This document shows positions 1 through 7,164 of a stretch of 26,695 nucleotides of DNA, one piece after another. This DNA comes from Patescibacteria group bacterium. Its GTDB lineage: Bacteria; Patescibacteriota; Microgenomatia; UBA10105. The notes beneath the pieces were generated by a model, which saw only the letters and a program-made list of their open reading frames with translations, was not told the origin of the DNA and searched no databases. Numbering within the stretch: the first letter of the stretch is position 1; every line of letters starts with the position of its first letter. A program made the translations under genes and the position numbers. Where the stretch lies: assembly GCA_003524845.1 (NCBI GenBank), contig DQGR01000109.1:1-26695 (forward strand), read 5' to 3'.

Positions 1-270
1 ACACTAATGCTTGACAGTATCGACAATCGTAATCCGCTGGAAGTTTACACGGTGAACCTGACGCAAAAAGCTAAGATGGGCAAGCTCGATCCGGTTATCG
101 GACGAAACGAAGAGATCCGGCGGGTGATGCAGATTTTGGCCAGACGTACTAAAAACAACCCTGTGTTACTCGGTGATCCGGGCGTGGGTAAGACCGCAAT
201 TGTCGAAGGGTTGGCACAACGCATTGTTTCCGGCGATGTCCCATCAACCTTACAAAATAAAAAGTTTTAA
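1..270 (+). CDS. clpB: ClpB disaggregase, N-terminal part (5' partial, ends in frameshift)
   Basis: Start of the first AAA+ domain of the ATP-dependent protein disaggregase ClpB (Hsp104 family), a cytosolic hexamer that pulls proteins out of aggregates with DnaK. The reading frame is open from base 1, so the N-domain probably lies upstream of the window; the ATG at 7 is internal. Visible motifs are the pre-AAA signature GKLDPVIGR, RRTKNNPVL and Walker A GDPGVGKT followed by AIVEGLAQRI. The frame ends at TAA 268-270 just after LQNKK, where ClpB proteins continue with VLALDIGALVAG-like sequence. That continuation is present in another frame starting at about 261, so this is the front part of one gene broken by a single-base shift in an A-run. 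The assignment as ClpB rather than ClpC rests on the long middle domain in the second part. Confidence 0.85.
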   Translation, partial: TLMLDSIDNRNPLEVYTVNLTQKAKMGKLDPVIGRNEEIRRVMQILARRTKNNPVLLGDPGVGKTAIVEGLAQRIVSGDVPSTLQNKKF

Positions 271-2129
271 TGCTTGATATTGCTTCACTCGTTGCCGGTA
301 GCGCTTTTAGGGGTGAATTTGAGGACCGACTCAAAAAATTGCTTTCCGAAGTAGAGAAAGGTGCTGGTAAATACATTCTGTTCTTGGATGAGTTACACAC
401 GTTGGTTGGTGCAGGCTCGGTTGGCGGATCAATGGATGCGGTTAATATATTGAAACCCGCCTTGGCGCGCGGAGAGCTGCATGCCATTGGCGCAACCACA
501 GTCAAAGAATACCGCCAGTTTATTGAAAAAGATGCCGCCTTAGAGCGCCGGTTTCAACCTGTGTATGTCAACGAACCTGCAGGTGAAGACGCACTGGTAA
601 TTTTACGCGGGCTCAAAGAAAAGTACGAAATCCATCATGGCATCCGGATTACCGATAATGCTCTTGTTGCTGCAGTTTCGCTTTCCAACCGCTACATTAC
701 TGATCGCTTTTTGCCAGACAAGGCTATTGATTTGATTGATGAGGCAGCTTCAACTCTGAAAATTGACACGGAAAGCAGGCCATATGAACTGGATCAAATG
801 AAGCGCAAAATTACCCAGCTTGAGATAGAGCTCGCTGCAGTGAAACGGGAAAAGGATAACAAAGAGCGGCGCAAGACCCTTGAAGCAGAAATTAATCATT
901 TGAAGAAAACGGAACGAGTTTTGACTAAACGTTGGGAGGAGCAAAAAGAAATTATTGGCAAACTGCAAAAATCACGTGTTGAACTCGACAAGCTGCGACT
1001 GGAACTTGAAAAAGCCGAGCGTGAGGCGTTACTTGAAAAAGCCGCAGAACTGAAGTATGGCAAAATTCCGGAAATAGAGAAAACAGTTAAACAACTTGAA
1101 AATCAGCTAGCTCAAATTCCCCAAGAAGAACAATTATTGCGTGAAGAGGTGACTGATGAAGATATTACGCAGGTAGTTTCGCGCTGGGTAAGTGTACCGG
1201 TAGCGCGGTTGTTAAGTTCTGAGGTTGAGAAACTCGTTCACCTTGAAGATGAACTGCGCAAGCGGGTGCTCGGACAGGACGAGGCGCTGAAAAAAATCGC
1301 CAATGCAATTCGTCGGAATCGGGCCGGAATTTCTGAAGAAAATCGACCGATTGGTTCGTTTCTTTTTCTGGGACCAACGGGAGTTGGTAAAACTGAAACT
1401 GCCAAAACTTTAGCTGAGTATTTATTAAACGATGACAAGGTTTTGATCCGGATTGACATGAGTGAATATCAGGAGCCACATACGGTGGCGCGGCTGATTG
1501 GCGCCCCGCCTGGTTACGTCGGATATGATGAAGGGGGACAACTCACCGAAGCGGTACGCCGGAAACCGTATTCAGTGATTCTGTTTGATGAAATTGAAAA
1601 AGCGCACCCGCAAATTTTCAATATTTTCTTACAGATTCTGGATGAGGGCAGGCTGACTGATGGACGCGGCCGGACTGTAAATTTCAAAAATACGATACTG
1701 ATTATGACTTCAAACCTCGGCAGTGAGATTTTACAGGAGGAAAAGTCGGAGAGGGTAGCACGGACGAAAGTCCTAGAAGTGGTGCACAAATACTTCCGGC
1801 CGGAGTTTTTAAACCGCCTGGATCAGATTGTGATTTATAATTCGTTATCAGCTGAGCTATTAACGAAAATTGTTGACCTGCAACTTAACGAGTTGAAAAA
1901 CCGTTTATCAAAACAAAAACTGGTCGTTGAGTTTACTTTGCAACTTAAAAAACATCTGGTTGAAGCTGGTTTTGATCCGCAGTTCGGCGCCCGGCCCCTC
2001 AAACGCGCCATCCAGGATGAAATCCTTGACGAACTGGCACTCCAAATTATCGAGAAAAAGATTCCGAGTGGGGAAAAGGTAAAGATGGACTGGAAGAACA
2101 ATAAGGTTGGGTTCAATTTACCGAATTAG
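270..2129 (+). CDS. clpB: ClpB disaggregase, remainder after frameshift
   Basis: Continuation of ClpB. In this reading frame the homologous sequence begins a few codons before the ATG at 270 (KVLMLDIASLVAG), so the ATG is probably not a genuine start. Residue positions in this 619-residue part: Walker B of AAA-1 (LFLDEL) about 36-41; long coiled-coil middle domain about 165-290, ending in the ClpB signature YGKIPEIEK; second Walker A GPTGVGKT at 368-375; second Walker B (ILFDEIEKA) about 437-445; NFKNTILIMTSNLGS sensor region; arginine-finger segment YFRPEFLNR; sensor-2 GARPLKRAI near the C terminus. The roughly 125-residue middle domain identifies ClpB, since ClpC and ClpA have short or no middle domain. 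The gene converges on and overlaps the minus-strand gene ending at 2126 by 4 bases. If the frameshift is real, only an AAA-1-truncated protein could be made. Confidence 0.9.
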   Translation: MLDIASLVAGSAFRGEFEDRLKKLLSEVEKGAGKYILFLDELHTLVGAGSVGGSMDAVNILKPALARGELHAIGATTVKEYRQFIEKDAALERRFQPVYVNEPAGEDALVILRGLKEKYEIHHGIRITDNALVAAVSLSNRYITDRFLPDKAIDLIDEAASTLKIDTESRPYELDQMKRKITQLEIELAAVKREKDNKERRKTLEAEINHLKKTERVLTKRWEEQKEIIGKLQKSRVELDKLRLELEKAEREALLEKAAELKYGKIPEIEKTVKQLENQLAQIPQEEQLLREEVTDEDITQVVSRWVSVPVARLLSSEVEKLVHLEDELRKRVLGQDEALKKIANAIRRNRAGISEENRPIGSFLFLGPTGVGKTETAKTLAEYLLNDDKVLIRIDMSEYQEPHTVARLIGAPPGYVGYDEGGQLTEAVRRKPYSVILFDEIEKAHPQIFNIFLQILDEGRLTDGRGRTVNFKNTILIMTSNLGSEILQEEKSERVARTKVLEVVHKYFRPEFLNRLDQIVIYNSLSAELLTKIVDLQLNELKNRLSKQKLVVEFTLQLKKHLVEAGFDPQFGARPLKRAIQDEILDELALQIIEKKIPSGEKVKMDWKNNKVGFNLPN

Positions 2130-2908
2130 GATTCTTCTTTAAAATTGTCAAGTTGCTCTATACCGTCTATGTCGCTCAGTGATGTCAGAAATACTTGATG
2201 TTCATCTGTAAGTCGGGAATTTTCTGTATTTGCAGTCTGCTTGTTAACCTTACCTGCTTCAAACCAGAGAGGTTGTGTGGGAGATTCACCGCCTCCATTT
2301 AATGCTTCGAGTACATCTTTGGCCGAGGCGCCTTCAAGTAAGCTTAAAGTCATGTCAAGCGCCATGGTAGCGTTATTTATTGTATCATAGGAATTTGATT
2401 GTATATTATGAACTGATAGCCATTCTGAACGAACCACATATGCGACTATTTCAAGGTCAGTAGTTGGATTTTTAATTTTATCAGTTGAAACAGCTTGGTT
2501 GTTAAGTGTATGAACAAGTTGACGGATTGGAACTTTGTATTCGACAGCATTTTCATAAAGGGTTACGAATGCACCATGTAAGATATTGACATCATCTGAA
2601 TGAAATTCGTTCTGAAGAATTGCCTTCATGTTGCCCACCGCCAATTTTGTATGCCTTTCGTTCATTATATTACTATCTTCATCATAATGAGCCCACAGGG
2701 ATCCTGAAAGAATGATAGCCGCGACTTCAATTCCGTATATACGTAAATCCAGCGCGGGAAAAGTTAATAATTGTGCTGCTAATCCAATGCTAAAAGAGCC
2801 AGACTGTCCTAAAACAAGACCCGCATGAATCTTTGCACGCTTACGTAGTTCTGAATAATCGTTAGTATTAAATATACCCCGCAGCAAATTTTTCTTTTCA
2901 GCCGACAT
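2126..2908 (-). CDS. hypothetical protein, 260 aa
   Basis: I do not recognise this protein. It starts MSAEKKNLLRGIF and has one moderately hydrophobic stretch at about residues 28-70 (LVLGQSGSFSIGLAAQLLTF and the following residues through about IILSGSLWAHY), which might be a buried core or a weak membrane segment. The rest looks soluble and helical, and the C terminus is acidic. No signal peptide is evident. The gene is convergent with clpB, overlapping it by 4 bases, and divergent from murT with only 29 bases between starts, so the two promoters must share that gap. It is more AT-rich than its neighbours, like the other orphan genes in this window, suggesting lineage-specific or acquired content. 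The long open frame with a clean ATG supports a real gene. Confidence 0.65.
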   Translation of the reverse strand: MSAEKKNLLRGIFNTNDYSELRKRAKIHAGLVLGQSGSFSIGLAAQLLTFPALDLRIYGIEVAAIILSGSLWAHYDEDSNIMNERHTKLAVGNMKAILQNEFHSDDVNILHGAFVTLYENAVEYKVPIRQLVHTLNNQAVSTDKIKNPTTDLEIVAYVVRSEWLSVHNIQSNSYDTINNATMALDMTLSLLEGASAKDVLEALNGGGESPTQPLWFEAGKVNKQTANTENSRLTDEHQVFLTSLSDIDGIEQLDNFKEES

Positions 2909-2922
2909 AATTATTTGAAGCT

Positions 2923-2931
2923 TGTTATACT
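2923..2931 (+). promoter_or_regulatory. extended -10 promoter for murT (leaderless start)
   Basis: TGTTATACT matches the extended -10 form TGnTATAAT with one mismatch. Six bases separate its end from the GTG start of murT at 2938, so the expected transcription start coincides with the start codon. No good -35 was seen. On the other strand the same bases read TATAAC and could serve the divergent gene. Confidence 0.5.
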
Positions 2932-2937
2932 AGGACA

Positions 2938-4461
2938 GTGAAAACATCGCTGTCTATATTAATTTCCAAGACAGTATACATAGTTACCCAGCTTTTTCAA
3001 CTGGGAGCCGGGGGGACGTGGCCAGGGGAAATTGCACTTACTCTGAATCCGAACATCCTTCAGGATTTGGTTAAGCACATTAAAAAAGGCATTATTGTGG
3101 TTGTCGGGACAAACGGCAAGACGACCACCTCCCTTATGATTGTGAAAATTCTTGAGCAACATGGTTACTCAGTCGTGCACAATAGTAGCGGAGCAAATTT
3201 ACTCAATGGTGTAGTTTCAGCTTGTATTCAAAATGCAAACTGGTTTGGTAAATTAACTGCTGATTGGGGAGTGTTTGAGGTAGATGAGAATAGTTTGCCG
3301 ATTGTAATTTCTCAATTGTCATCCCGACTAAGTGAGACGCATGGAGGGATCTATCACAAACCAAAATCTGGTGTAAAAGATTCCTCGACTGCACCGCCTG
3401 CCGGCGGTTTCGCTCGGAATGACAAAGCGTTAATTCTGGTTCTTCTTAACTTATTTCGTGACCAATTGGACCGGTATGGAGAAGTGGATGTGATTGCGGA
3501 AAAGTGGGGGAAAGCATTACAAGAAATCAGAAATCAGAAATCAGAAATCAGCGATTCAGAGATTTTATACGTTCTCAATGCAGATGATCCGTTGATAGCG
3601 CATTTGGGAATTAAAATTAAAAATGTCATTCCGACCGAAGTGGAGGAATCTAATACAGCAGCACATCGAAGGGGAAATGAAGTAGATCCCTCGACTGCGC
3701 TCGGGATGACAGAAACTATTACCTATTTTGGAATTGAAGACAAGAAACAGTTTCTCAAAACTCATGAGCACGCGACTGACTCAACGTTTTGTTTAAACTG
3801 CGGGCACCACCTGGATTATTCTGGCATTTATTTTTCGCATTTGGGGATCTGGAAATGTAATCACTGTGGTGCAAAGCGGCCAAAACCGCAGGTAACCAGG
3901 GTAAAAATTAGATTACCAGGTTTATACAATGAATATAATGCGTTGGCGGCACTGAGCGTAGCAAAGTCGTTAGATCTTGACGATAAAATAACACAGATCG
4001 CCTTGCAAAATTTTCAACCCGCATTTGGCAGGCAGGAAGAATTTACAGTTGGCCTAAAAAAGATAAAACTCTTTCTTTCGAAAAACCCAACTGGATTTAA
4101 CGCGTCTTTGCGAACTGTTCTGGAATTAAAACCTAAAGTATTGTTACTCATGTTGAACGACCGGATTCCGGATGGCCGGGATGTGTCCTGGATTTGGGAC
4201 GTAGATTTTGAAACGATTCCGAACAATATTACAGTTATTGTGAGTGGGGATCGAGTACATGATATGGCGTTAAGAATTAAGTATTCGCAGAAAACTCAGA
4301 ACACAGAACTCAATGACCAATTACAGATTGAACCGAATCCGGCTCAGGCACTTGAAACAGGACTAAAAAATATTAGGACAGGGGAGACGCTTTATGTTTT
4401 ACCCACCTATTCGGCAATGTTGGAAGTACGGAAGATTTTGGGAGGGAAGAAGATTCTATAG
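2938..4461 (+). CDS. murT: MurT, lipid II isoglutaminyl synthase ligase subunit
   Basis: Mur-ligase-like subunit that, with GatD, uses ATP and glutamine-derived ammonia to amidate the D-glutamate of the lipid II stem peptide at the inner face of the membrane. The start is GTG. The P-loop GTNGKTTT is at residues 57-64. LLNLFRDQLDRYGEVD follows the first insertion. A four-cysteine ribbon (C285, C288, C307, C310) typical of MurT comes next, then the C-terminal DUF1727 domain with DGRDVSWIWDVDFE, whose aspartate is thought to complete the GatD catalytic triad. At 507 residues it is longer than typical MurT because two TGTCATYCCGA-ended elements (about residues 127-162 and 230-258) and two period-7 arrays are translated within it. 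gatD follows after 80 bases. The MurT fold and motifs are clear; activity despite the insertions is inferred from the intact motifs. Confidence 0.92.
   Translation: MKTSLSILISKTVYIVTQLFQLGAGGTWPGEIALTLNPNILQDLVKHIKKGIIVVVGTNGKTTTSLMIVKILEQHGYSVVHNSSGANLLNGVVSACIQNANWFGKLTADWGVFEVDENSLPIVISQLSSRLSETHGGIYHKPKSGVKDSSTAPPAGGFARNDKALILVLLNLFRDQLDRYGEVDVIAEKWGKALQEIRNQKSEISDSEILYVLNADDPLIAHLGIKIKNVIPTEVEESNTAAHRRGNEVDPSTALGMTETITYFGIEDKKQFLKTHEHATDSTFCLNCGHHLDYSGIYFSHLGIWKCNHCGAKRPKPQVTRVKIRLPGLYNEYNALAALSVAKSLDLDDKITQIALQNFQPAFGRQEEFTVGLKKIKLFLSKNPTGFNASLRTVLELKPKVLLLMLNDRIPDGRDVSWIWDVDFETIPNNITVIVSGDRVHDMALRIKYSQKTQNTELNDQLQIEPNPAQALETGLKNIRTGETLYVLPTYSAMLEVRKILGGKKIL
3317..3424 (+). repeat. TGTCATYCCGA-ended palindromic element, copy 1, inside murT
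   Basis: A 108-bp element bounded by TGTCATCCCGA and, at 3414-3424, TCGGAATGACA as the inverted copy. Inner arms contain GGAGGGATCT and AGATTCCTCGACT. It is translated in frame as about 36 residues between FEVDENSLPIVISQL and the conserved LILVLLNLFRDQLDRYGE strand of MurT. Confidence 0.8.
3524..3551 (+). repeat. period-7 array, four copies of AAATCAG, inside murT
   Basis: Four perfect tandem copies of AAATCAG, translated as part of EIRNQKSEIS in a loop between the helix after DRYGEVD and the strand ILYVLNADDP. Confidence 0.85.
3624..3711 (+). repeat. TGTCATYCCGA-ended palindromic element, copy 2, inside murT
   Basis: An 88-bp element starting TGTCATTCCGA and ending TCGGGATGACA, with inner arms GGAGGAATCT and AGATCCCTCGACT. 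It is translated as VIPTEVEES through DPSTALGMT, the same reading phase as the copy in gatB. Confidence 0.85.
4288..4315 (+). repeat. degenerate period-7 array inside murT
   Basis: Units CAGAAAA, CTCAGAA, CACAGAA and CTCAATG read as a decayed heptamer array. It is translated as SQKTQNTEL in the loop after the MALRIKY helix. Confidence 0.5.
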
Positions 4462-4463
4462 AA

Positions 4464-4503
4464 TGTCATTGCGAGGATACGCCCAAGGCGGATCGAAATG
4501 ATA
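4464..4503 (+). repeat. imperfect palindrome between murT and gatD
   Basis: A 40-bp imperfect inverted repeat starting TGTCATTGCGA, with CGCC/GGCG around a CAA centre and an inverted end TCGAAATGATA. It shares its end sequence with the larger elements inside murT and may be a short relative. No T-tract follows, so it is unlikely to be a simple terminator. Confidence 0.5.
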
Positions 4504-4541
4504 TTGTCTTACAAACCTATAACTTTATAACACATTACTTT

Positions 4542-5303
4542 ATGAACTTAACTATTTCCTGGTTTTATCCGGATCTCATGTCGACCTACGGGGATCGGGG
4601 AAATATAATTGTCCTTAAAAAACGCTGCGAGTGGCGCGGGATCGAGGTTAAAATCCAGGAAATTACACTTGAGTCTCCCCTATCGCAACTCGGGGAGAGC
4701 GACCTCTTGTTTATGGGAGGGGCACAGGACCGGCAGCAGAAACTGGTGAGCGATGATTTTTTACATAAAAAAGCGCCGGTAATGAAAAAAATGATTGAAA
4801 AAAATATTCCCGCACTCCTGGTGTGCGCGGCTTACCAGTTTGCCGGACACTATTACCAGCCGTATCAAGGCGAGAAAATTCCCGGTGCCGGGATTTTTGA
4901 TCTCTACACCAAGCATCTGGGTGATCAGACCAAGCGGCAGATTGGAAATGTGACTGCAGAACTCATTAATTCAAAATTCAGAATTAAAAATTCAAAATTT
5001 GGAAAAATTATAGTGGGGTTTGAAAACCACGGCGGAAGGACGTATTTAGGAAAAAATATAAAGCCGCTGGCAAAAGTAATTAAAGGTTTTGGCAATAACG
5101 GAGAAGACGATTATGAAGGCGCAATCTATAAAAACGCAATTGGCTCGTATTTTCACGGACCGCTGCTGCCCAAAAACCCGCATCTGGCTGATTTGTTAAT
5201 CCAAAAAGCTTTGGAAGTTAAATACCAGAGAGAAATTAAACTTGTTACCCTAAATGATGAGTTGGAGTTTCAGGCACAGAAGGCAGCAGTAAATAAGGTA
5301 TAA
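4542..5303 (+). CDS. gatD: GatD, glutaminase subunit of lipid II isoglutaminyl synthase
   Basis: Class I glutamine amidotransferase of the cobyric-acid-synthase-like type. It releases ammonia from glutamine and passes it to MurT for amidation of lipid II. The N terminus WFYPDLMSTYGDRGNI is typical of GatD, followed by LLFMGGAQDRQQ. The nucleophile lies in LLVCAAYQFAG (C95) and the catalytic histidine in SYFHGPLLPKNP (H205). VGFENHGGRTYLG is the usual substrate-side motif. The nucleophile elbow is C-A-A rather than the common C-G-G, a mild variation. The length (253 residues) is normal for the family. A period-7 array lengthens the loop before the IIVGFENHGG strand. The gene probably shares a transcript with murT, 80 bases upstream. 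Confidence 0.92.
   Translation: MNLTISWFYPDLMSTYGDRGNIIVLKKRCEWRGIEVKIQEITLESPLSQLGESDLLFMGGAQDRQQKLVSDDFLHKKAPVMKKMIEKNIPALLVCAAYQFAGHYYQPYQGEKIPGAGIFDLYTKHLGDQTKRQIGNVTAELINSKFRIKNSKFGKIIVGFENHGGRTYLGKNIKPLAKVIKGFGNNGEDDYEGAIYKNAIGSYFHGPLLPKNPHLADLLIQKALEVKYQREIKLVTLNDELEFQAQKAAVNKV
4968..5002 (+). repeat. period-7 array, consensus AATTCAA, inside gatD
   Basis: Five heptamers: AATTCAA, AATTCAG, AATTAAA, AATTCAA, AATTTGG. Translated as NSKFRIKNSKFG in the loop before the IIVGFENHGG strand. Confidence 0.75.
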
Positions 5304-5308
5304 AGAAT

Positions 5309-5338
5309 AGGTGTCAAGCTAATACCACCCGCCGGGTG
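5309..5338 (+). repeat. 30-nt intergenic repeat after gatD (copy 1)
   Basis: Begins AGGTGTCAAGCTAA and ends with the small palindrome CACCCGCCGGGTG. It matches 28 of 30 bases with 10601-10630 after gatB, in the same orientation. The end can form a 5-bp GC stem, but no T-tract follows. Confidence 0.8.
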
Positions 5339-5415
5339 TCAGCAAGCATTTGACTTCTCTGCCGGATGATTTAGAATACAAGGCTAGAGAAGCGGTTGCG
5401 AAAAAGAGTAGGTAA
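5323..5415 (+). other. possible decayed coding remnant
   Basis: From 5323 to a TAA at 5413-5415 there is an open frame without a start codon whose end reads LTSLPDDLEYKAREAVAKKS. The charged, helix-like composition looks protein-like, and the frame runs straight out of the 30-nt repeat. It could be the tail of a gene truncated when the repeat region formed, or chance. Confidence 0.25.
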
Positions 5416-5434
5416 TTCCAGTTAACCAGCATGT

Positions 5435-5842
5435 ATGACTACAGGTGAACGAATCAAGCGCCTGCTGCCTAGATATAAGCCGGAAAAACTAAGTAATCAG
5501 GATGGTCAATTGGTGTTTTCCTTGAATTCAGACAGGTTGTTTTTTTTAGCGAAAAGCAATCGACACCGGAACCTTTCAAGTCATGAGGCCGCACTTATAT
5601 TAGCTGATTTACTTGGTAATTCGGGTATTGCTGTTCAGTTTAATGTTGATACAATGAGTAAAGCAGCTGGTCAGTATGAGCTGTATCCATCAGATGAAAT
5701 AATAACTTTTTCAACAGGGTTGACGAATTTTCAAAAGGATTCTGTAAATCTTCCAACAGGTTGGTGGCTCGTTCAAACAGATGGAACCAATAAGGGCATG
5801 ACAAAATTATTTGTAACTTGGGAACCTAGGCGAGGAGAGTAG
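5435..5842 (+). CDS. hypothetical protein, 135 aa
   Basis: Unrecognised small soluble protein starting MTTGERIKRLLPRYKPEKLS. It has a basic N terminus, then mixed alpha/beta-looking sequence with LFFLAK, ALILADLLG and a tryptophan-containing segment LPTGWWLVQTDG, ending WEPRRGE. There is no signal peptide, membrane segment or recognisable catalytic motif. The ATG at 5435 has no clear Shine-Dalgarno; another ATG four bases earlier is out of frame. It lies 131 bases after gatD, downstream of the 30-nt repeat, and converges on the next gene with a 17-base overlap of the 3' ends. Both overlapping frames look protein-like, so both are kept. It could belong to the same accessory insertion as its neighbours. 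Confidence 0.55.
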   Translation: MTTGERIKRLLPRYKPEKLSNQDGQLVFSLNSDRLFFLAKSNRHRNLSSHEAALILADLLGNSGIAVQFNVDTMSKAAGQYELYPSDEIITFSTGLTNFQKDSVNLPTGWWLVQTDGTNKGMTKLFVTWEPRRGE

Positions 5843-6395
5843 ATTTATCTGAATTGAAGTAGCCTTTGTATTGCTCGTGCAGTGCTGGAGTAAGTTCTCT
5901 AATCGTATGGTTGAAGTGTGAGATTGGCGTTTCCAGTAAGCTACGCATAATAAAATTACCCAAGCCGTCTTCGTTGGAACATTCATTAATTTTAATCGCC
6001 AAATCTGCATTATTTGGATTGACACGTTGGGTATACACTATTGCCGCTTTTAAAGGCATGTATCTGACCGTATCGATACCAACTACCAATAAAGTGTTTC
6101 CGATTTCACTTGCTATCCCAAGCTTTGCAGAATTTTCAGGACGCGTCAATACAAATCGTTCGTCAAAACCCCTATTTAATGTAACCAGTTGATTATGAAA
6201 TCCTGCCTTGCTTGCATCGCCCGCATCCGGTGAATTTGCCTGGTCCAAAATCCATTGCAAAACTTCCGCTACCTTTAATTGGGCAAATATTTCATTATGA
6301 AGTTTGATAACCTTAGGGTTATCAGGATTCACCAATCCTGCATTTTGTGCGTGGACAGTTGCCATTCGCTCTGCGTCTTCTTTCCAGTTACTCAT
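5826..6395 (-). CDS. hypothetical protein, 189 aa
   Basis: Unrecognised soluble protein starting MSNWKEDAERMATVHAQNAG. The N-terminal half is helical (KVIKLHNEIFAQLKVAEVLQ); the second half has strands such as NTLLVVGIDTVRYM and AAIVYTQRV. No membrane segment or signal peptide is seen, and no catalytic motif is recognised. On the minus strand a TATACT box (6413-6418) sits 17 bases before the start codon, giving a plausible short-leader promoter. The gene overlaps the 3' end of the 135-aa gene by 17 bases and lies 45 bases downstream of the 95-aa gene on the same strand, so it could be either the end of that operon or independently transcribed. Confidence 0.6.
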   Translation of the reverse strand: MSNWKEDAERMATVHAQNAGLVNPDNPKVIKLHNEIFAQLKVAEVLQWILDQANSPDAGDASKAGFHNQLVTLNRGFDERFVLTRPENSAKLGIASEIGNTLLVVGIDTVRYMPLKAAIVYTQRVNPNNADLAIKINECSNEDGLGNFIMRSLLETPISHFNHTIRELTPALHEQYKGYFNSDKSTLLA

Positions 6396-6440
6396 ATTTT
6401 TTGTATCGATGTAGTATACATTAAATGTGAACCATTTTCA

Positions 6441-6728
6441 TTACTTTACTCCCACAAAGTCAATCTTGGGAAACAGTTGCCGCACGCCTGACCAGAATTT
6501 TTCAGAAAGCTGGGTGGAGAATTTACTGTACTGGCTGCGTTCGGTACTGCCGACGAGTTGGTTTTCGTATTTGCGAATGACCTCAAGGACCTCAGCGCCG
6601 ACTGTATTAAACTCTTGTTTATTGGTTATGCAATCCTGGATGTAACGATCATGTACATCTTTAAACCGGGAAAAGAGGCTTTCGTTGTCGGCCAGCATTT
6701 GTTGAAACAACTTTTGGTAGAGTTTCAT
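6441..6728 (-). CDS. small helical protein, 95 aa, downstream of aspartic protease
   Basis: A short, charged, almost wholly helical protein (MKLYQKLFQQMLADNESLF, then EVLEVIRKYENQL, then FWSGVRQLFPKIDFVGVK). No cysteine, membrane segment or signal peptide. From memory, proteins of this general form (an LYQKLFQ start, a QYSKF middle and a KIDFVGV end) seem to recur in Patescibacteria, but I cannot verify that here and know of no function. It starts 6 bases after the aspartic protease gene on the same strand, so the two are almost certainly cotranscribed and perhaps translationally coupled. It might be a partner or substrate of the protease; that is inference from spacing alone. Confidence 0.7.
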   Translation of the reverse strand: MKLYQKLFQQMLADNESLFSRFKDVHDRYIQDCITNKQEFNTVGAEVLEVIRKYENQLVGSTERSQYSKFSTQLSEKFWSGVRQLFPKIDFVGVK

Positions 6729-6734
6729 GGATGG

Positions 6735-7091
6735 TTACATCATGAGCATCGGTAAAGGTCGAAGTTGACGGTTGATTGGGTCGAGTATTACTCCCAGAGA
6801 TTCAAGAGTAACGGCGCCAAGCAGATATACGTCCTTTGCCCCAAACACAACCGGAGATGAACGTTTTTTACCCTGAAATTCGAAAAGTGCATTTCCTACT
6901 GCTTTTTCAATCACTTCACCATTTGCCAAGGTGAAGCGTTCCGTATCGGTGTCAGTAATTCCCAGTTGCTTCAGATCTTTTTCCGGCACCACTGAATAAA
7001 CAGCCCCGGAGTCAACCAGAAACTGAACTTTTTTTGACCTTTGCGGATCTATCAGGTTTGCAATTTTTACGTCCAGATAGGTTACACTCAT
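6735..7091 (-). CDS. retropepsin-like (clan AA) aspartic protease, 118 aa
   Basis: A small protein of the size of one retropepsin subunit. The active-site motif FLVDSGAVYSVVP (about residues 24-36) matches the D-[ST]-G-A core of clan AA proteases, followed by a strand-loop-strand pattern (RFTLANGEVIEKAVGNALFEF) and the second half-motif region VYLLGAVTLESLGVILDP, as in bacterial retropepsin-like families (Asp_protease_2/gag-asp-like). One catalytic aspartate per chain implies an active homodimer. There is no signal peptide or anchor, so action in the cytoplasm is likely; the substrate is unknown. It is the first gene of a two-gene minus-strand unit with the 95-aa helical protein. A TGTTATACT box ends 8 bases before the ATG, predicting a nearly leaderless mRNA. 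Confidence 0.8.
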   Translation of the reverse strand: MSVTYLDVKIANLIDPQRSKKVQFLVDSGAVYSVVPEKDLKQLGITDTDTERFTLANGEVIEKAVGNALFEFQGKKRSSPVVFGAKDVYLLGAVTLESLGVILDPINRQLRPLPMLMM

Positions 7092-7099
7092 ATGAATTG

Positions 7100-7108
7100 A
7101 GTATAACA
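7100..7108 (-). promoter_or_regulatory. extended -10 promoter of the aspartic protease unit
   Basis: On the minus strand these bases read TGTTATACT, identical to the murT box. Eight bases separate it from the ATG at 7091, so the transcript should begin at or one or two bases before the start codon. Confidence 0.5.
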
Positions 7109-7144
7109 GAATTTGTAAAGATTTTTTTGCTGCGTATTTTGCGC

Positions 7145-7150
7145 TATAAT
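7145..7150 (+). promoter_or_regulatory. TATAAT -10 box upstream of gatC
   Basis: A perfect TATAAT with only a T-rich -35 region at 17 bases. It lies just outside the 125-bp inverted-repeat element. If that element is an insertion, this was the original gatC promoter, with the start codon 11 bases downstream of the box. Confidence 0.4.
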
Positions 7151-7164
7151 ACGCGATAGAGATG

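Noticed and set aside
255..275. Programmed -1 frameshift in clpB
   Set aside because: The site reads T AAA AAG, not the slippery A AAA AAG; a -1 slip would read TAA in one position, and clpB genes are not known to use recoding. A one-base error or mutation is simpler.
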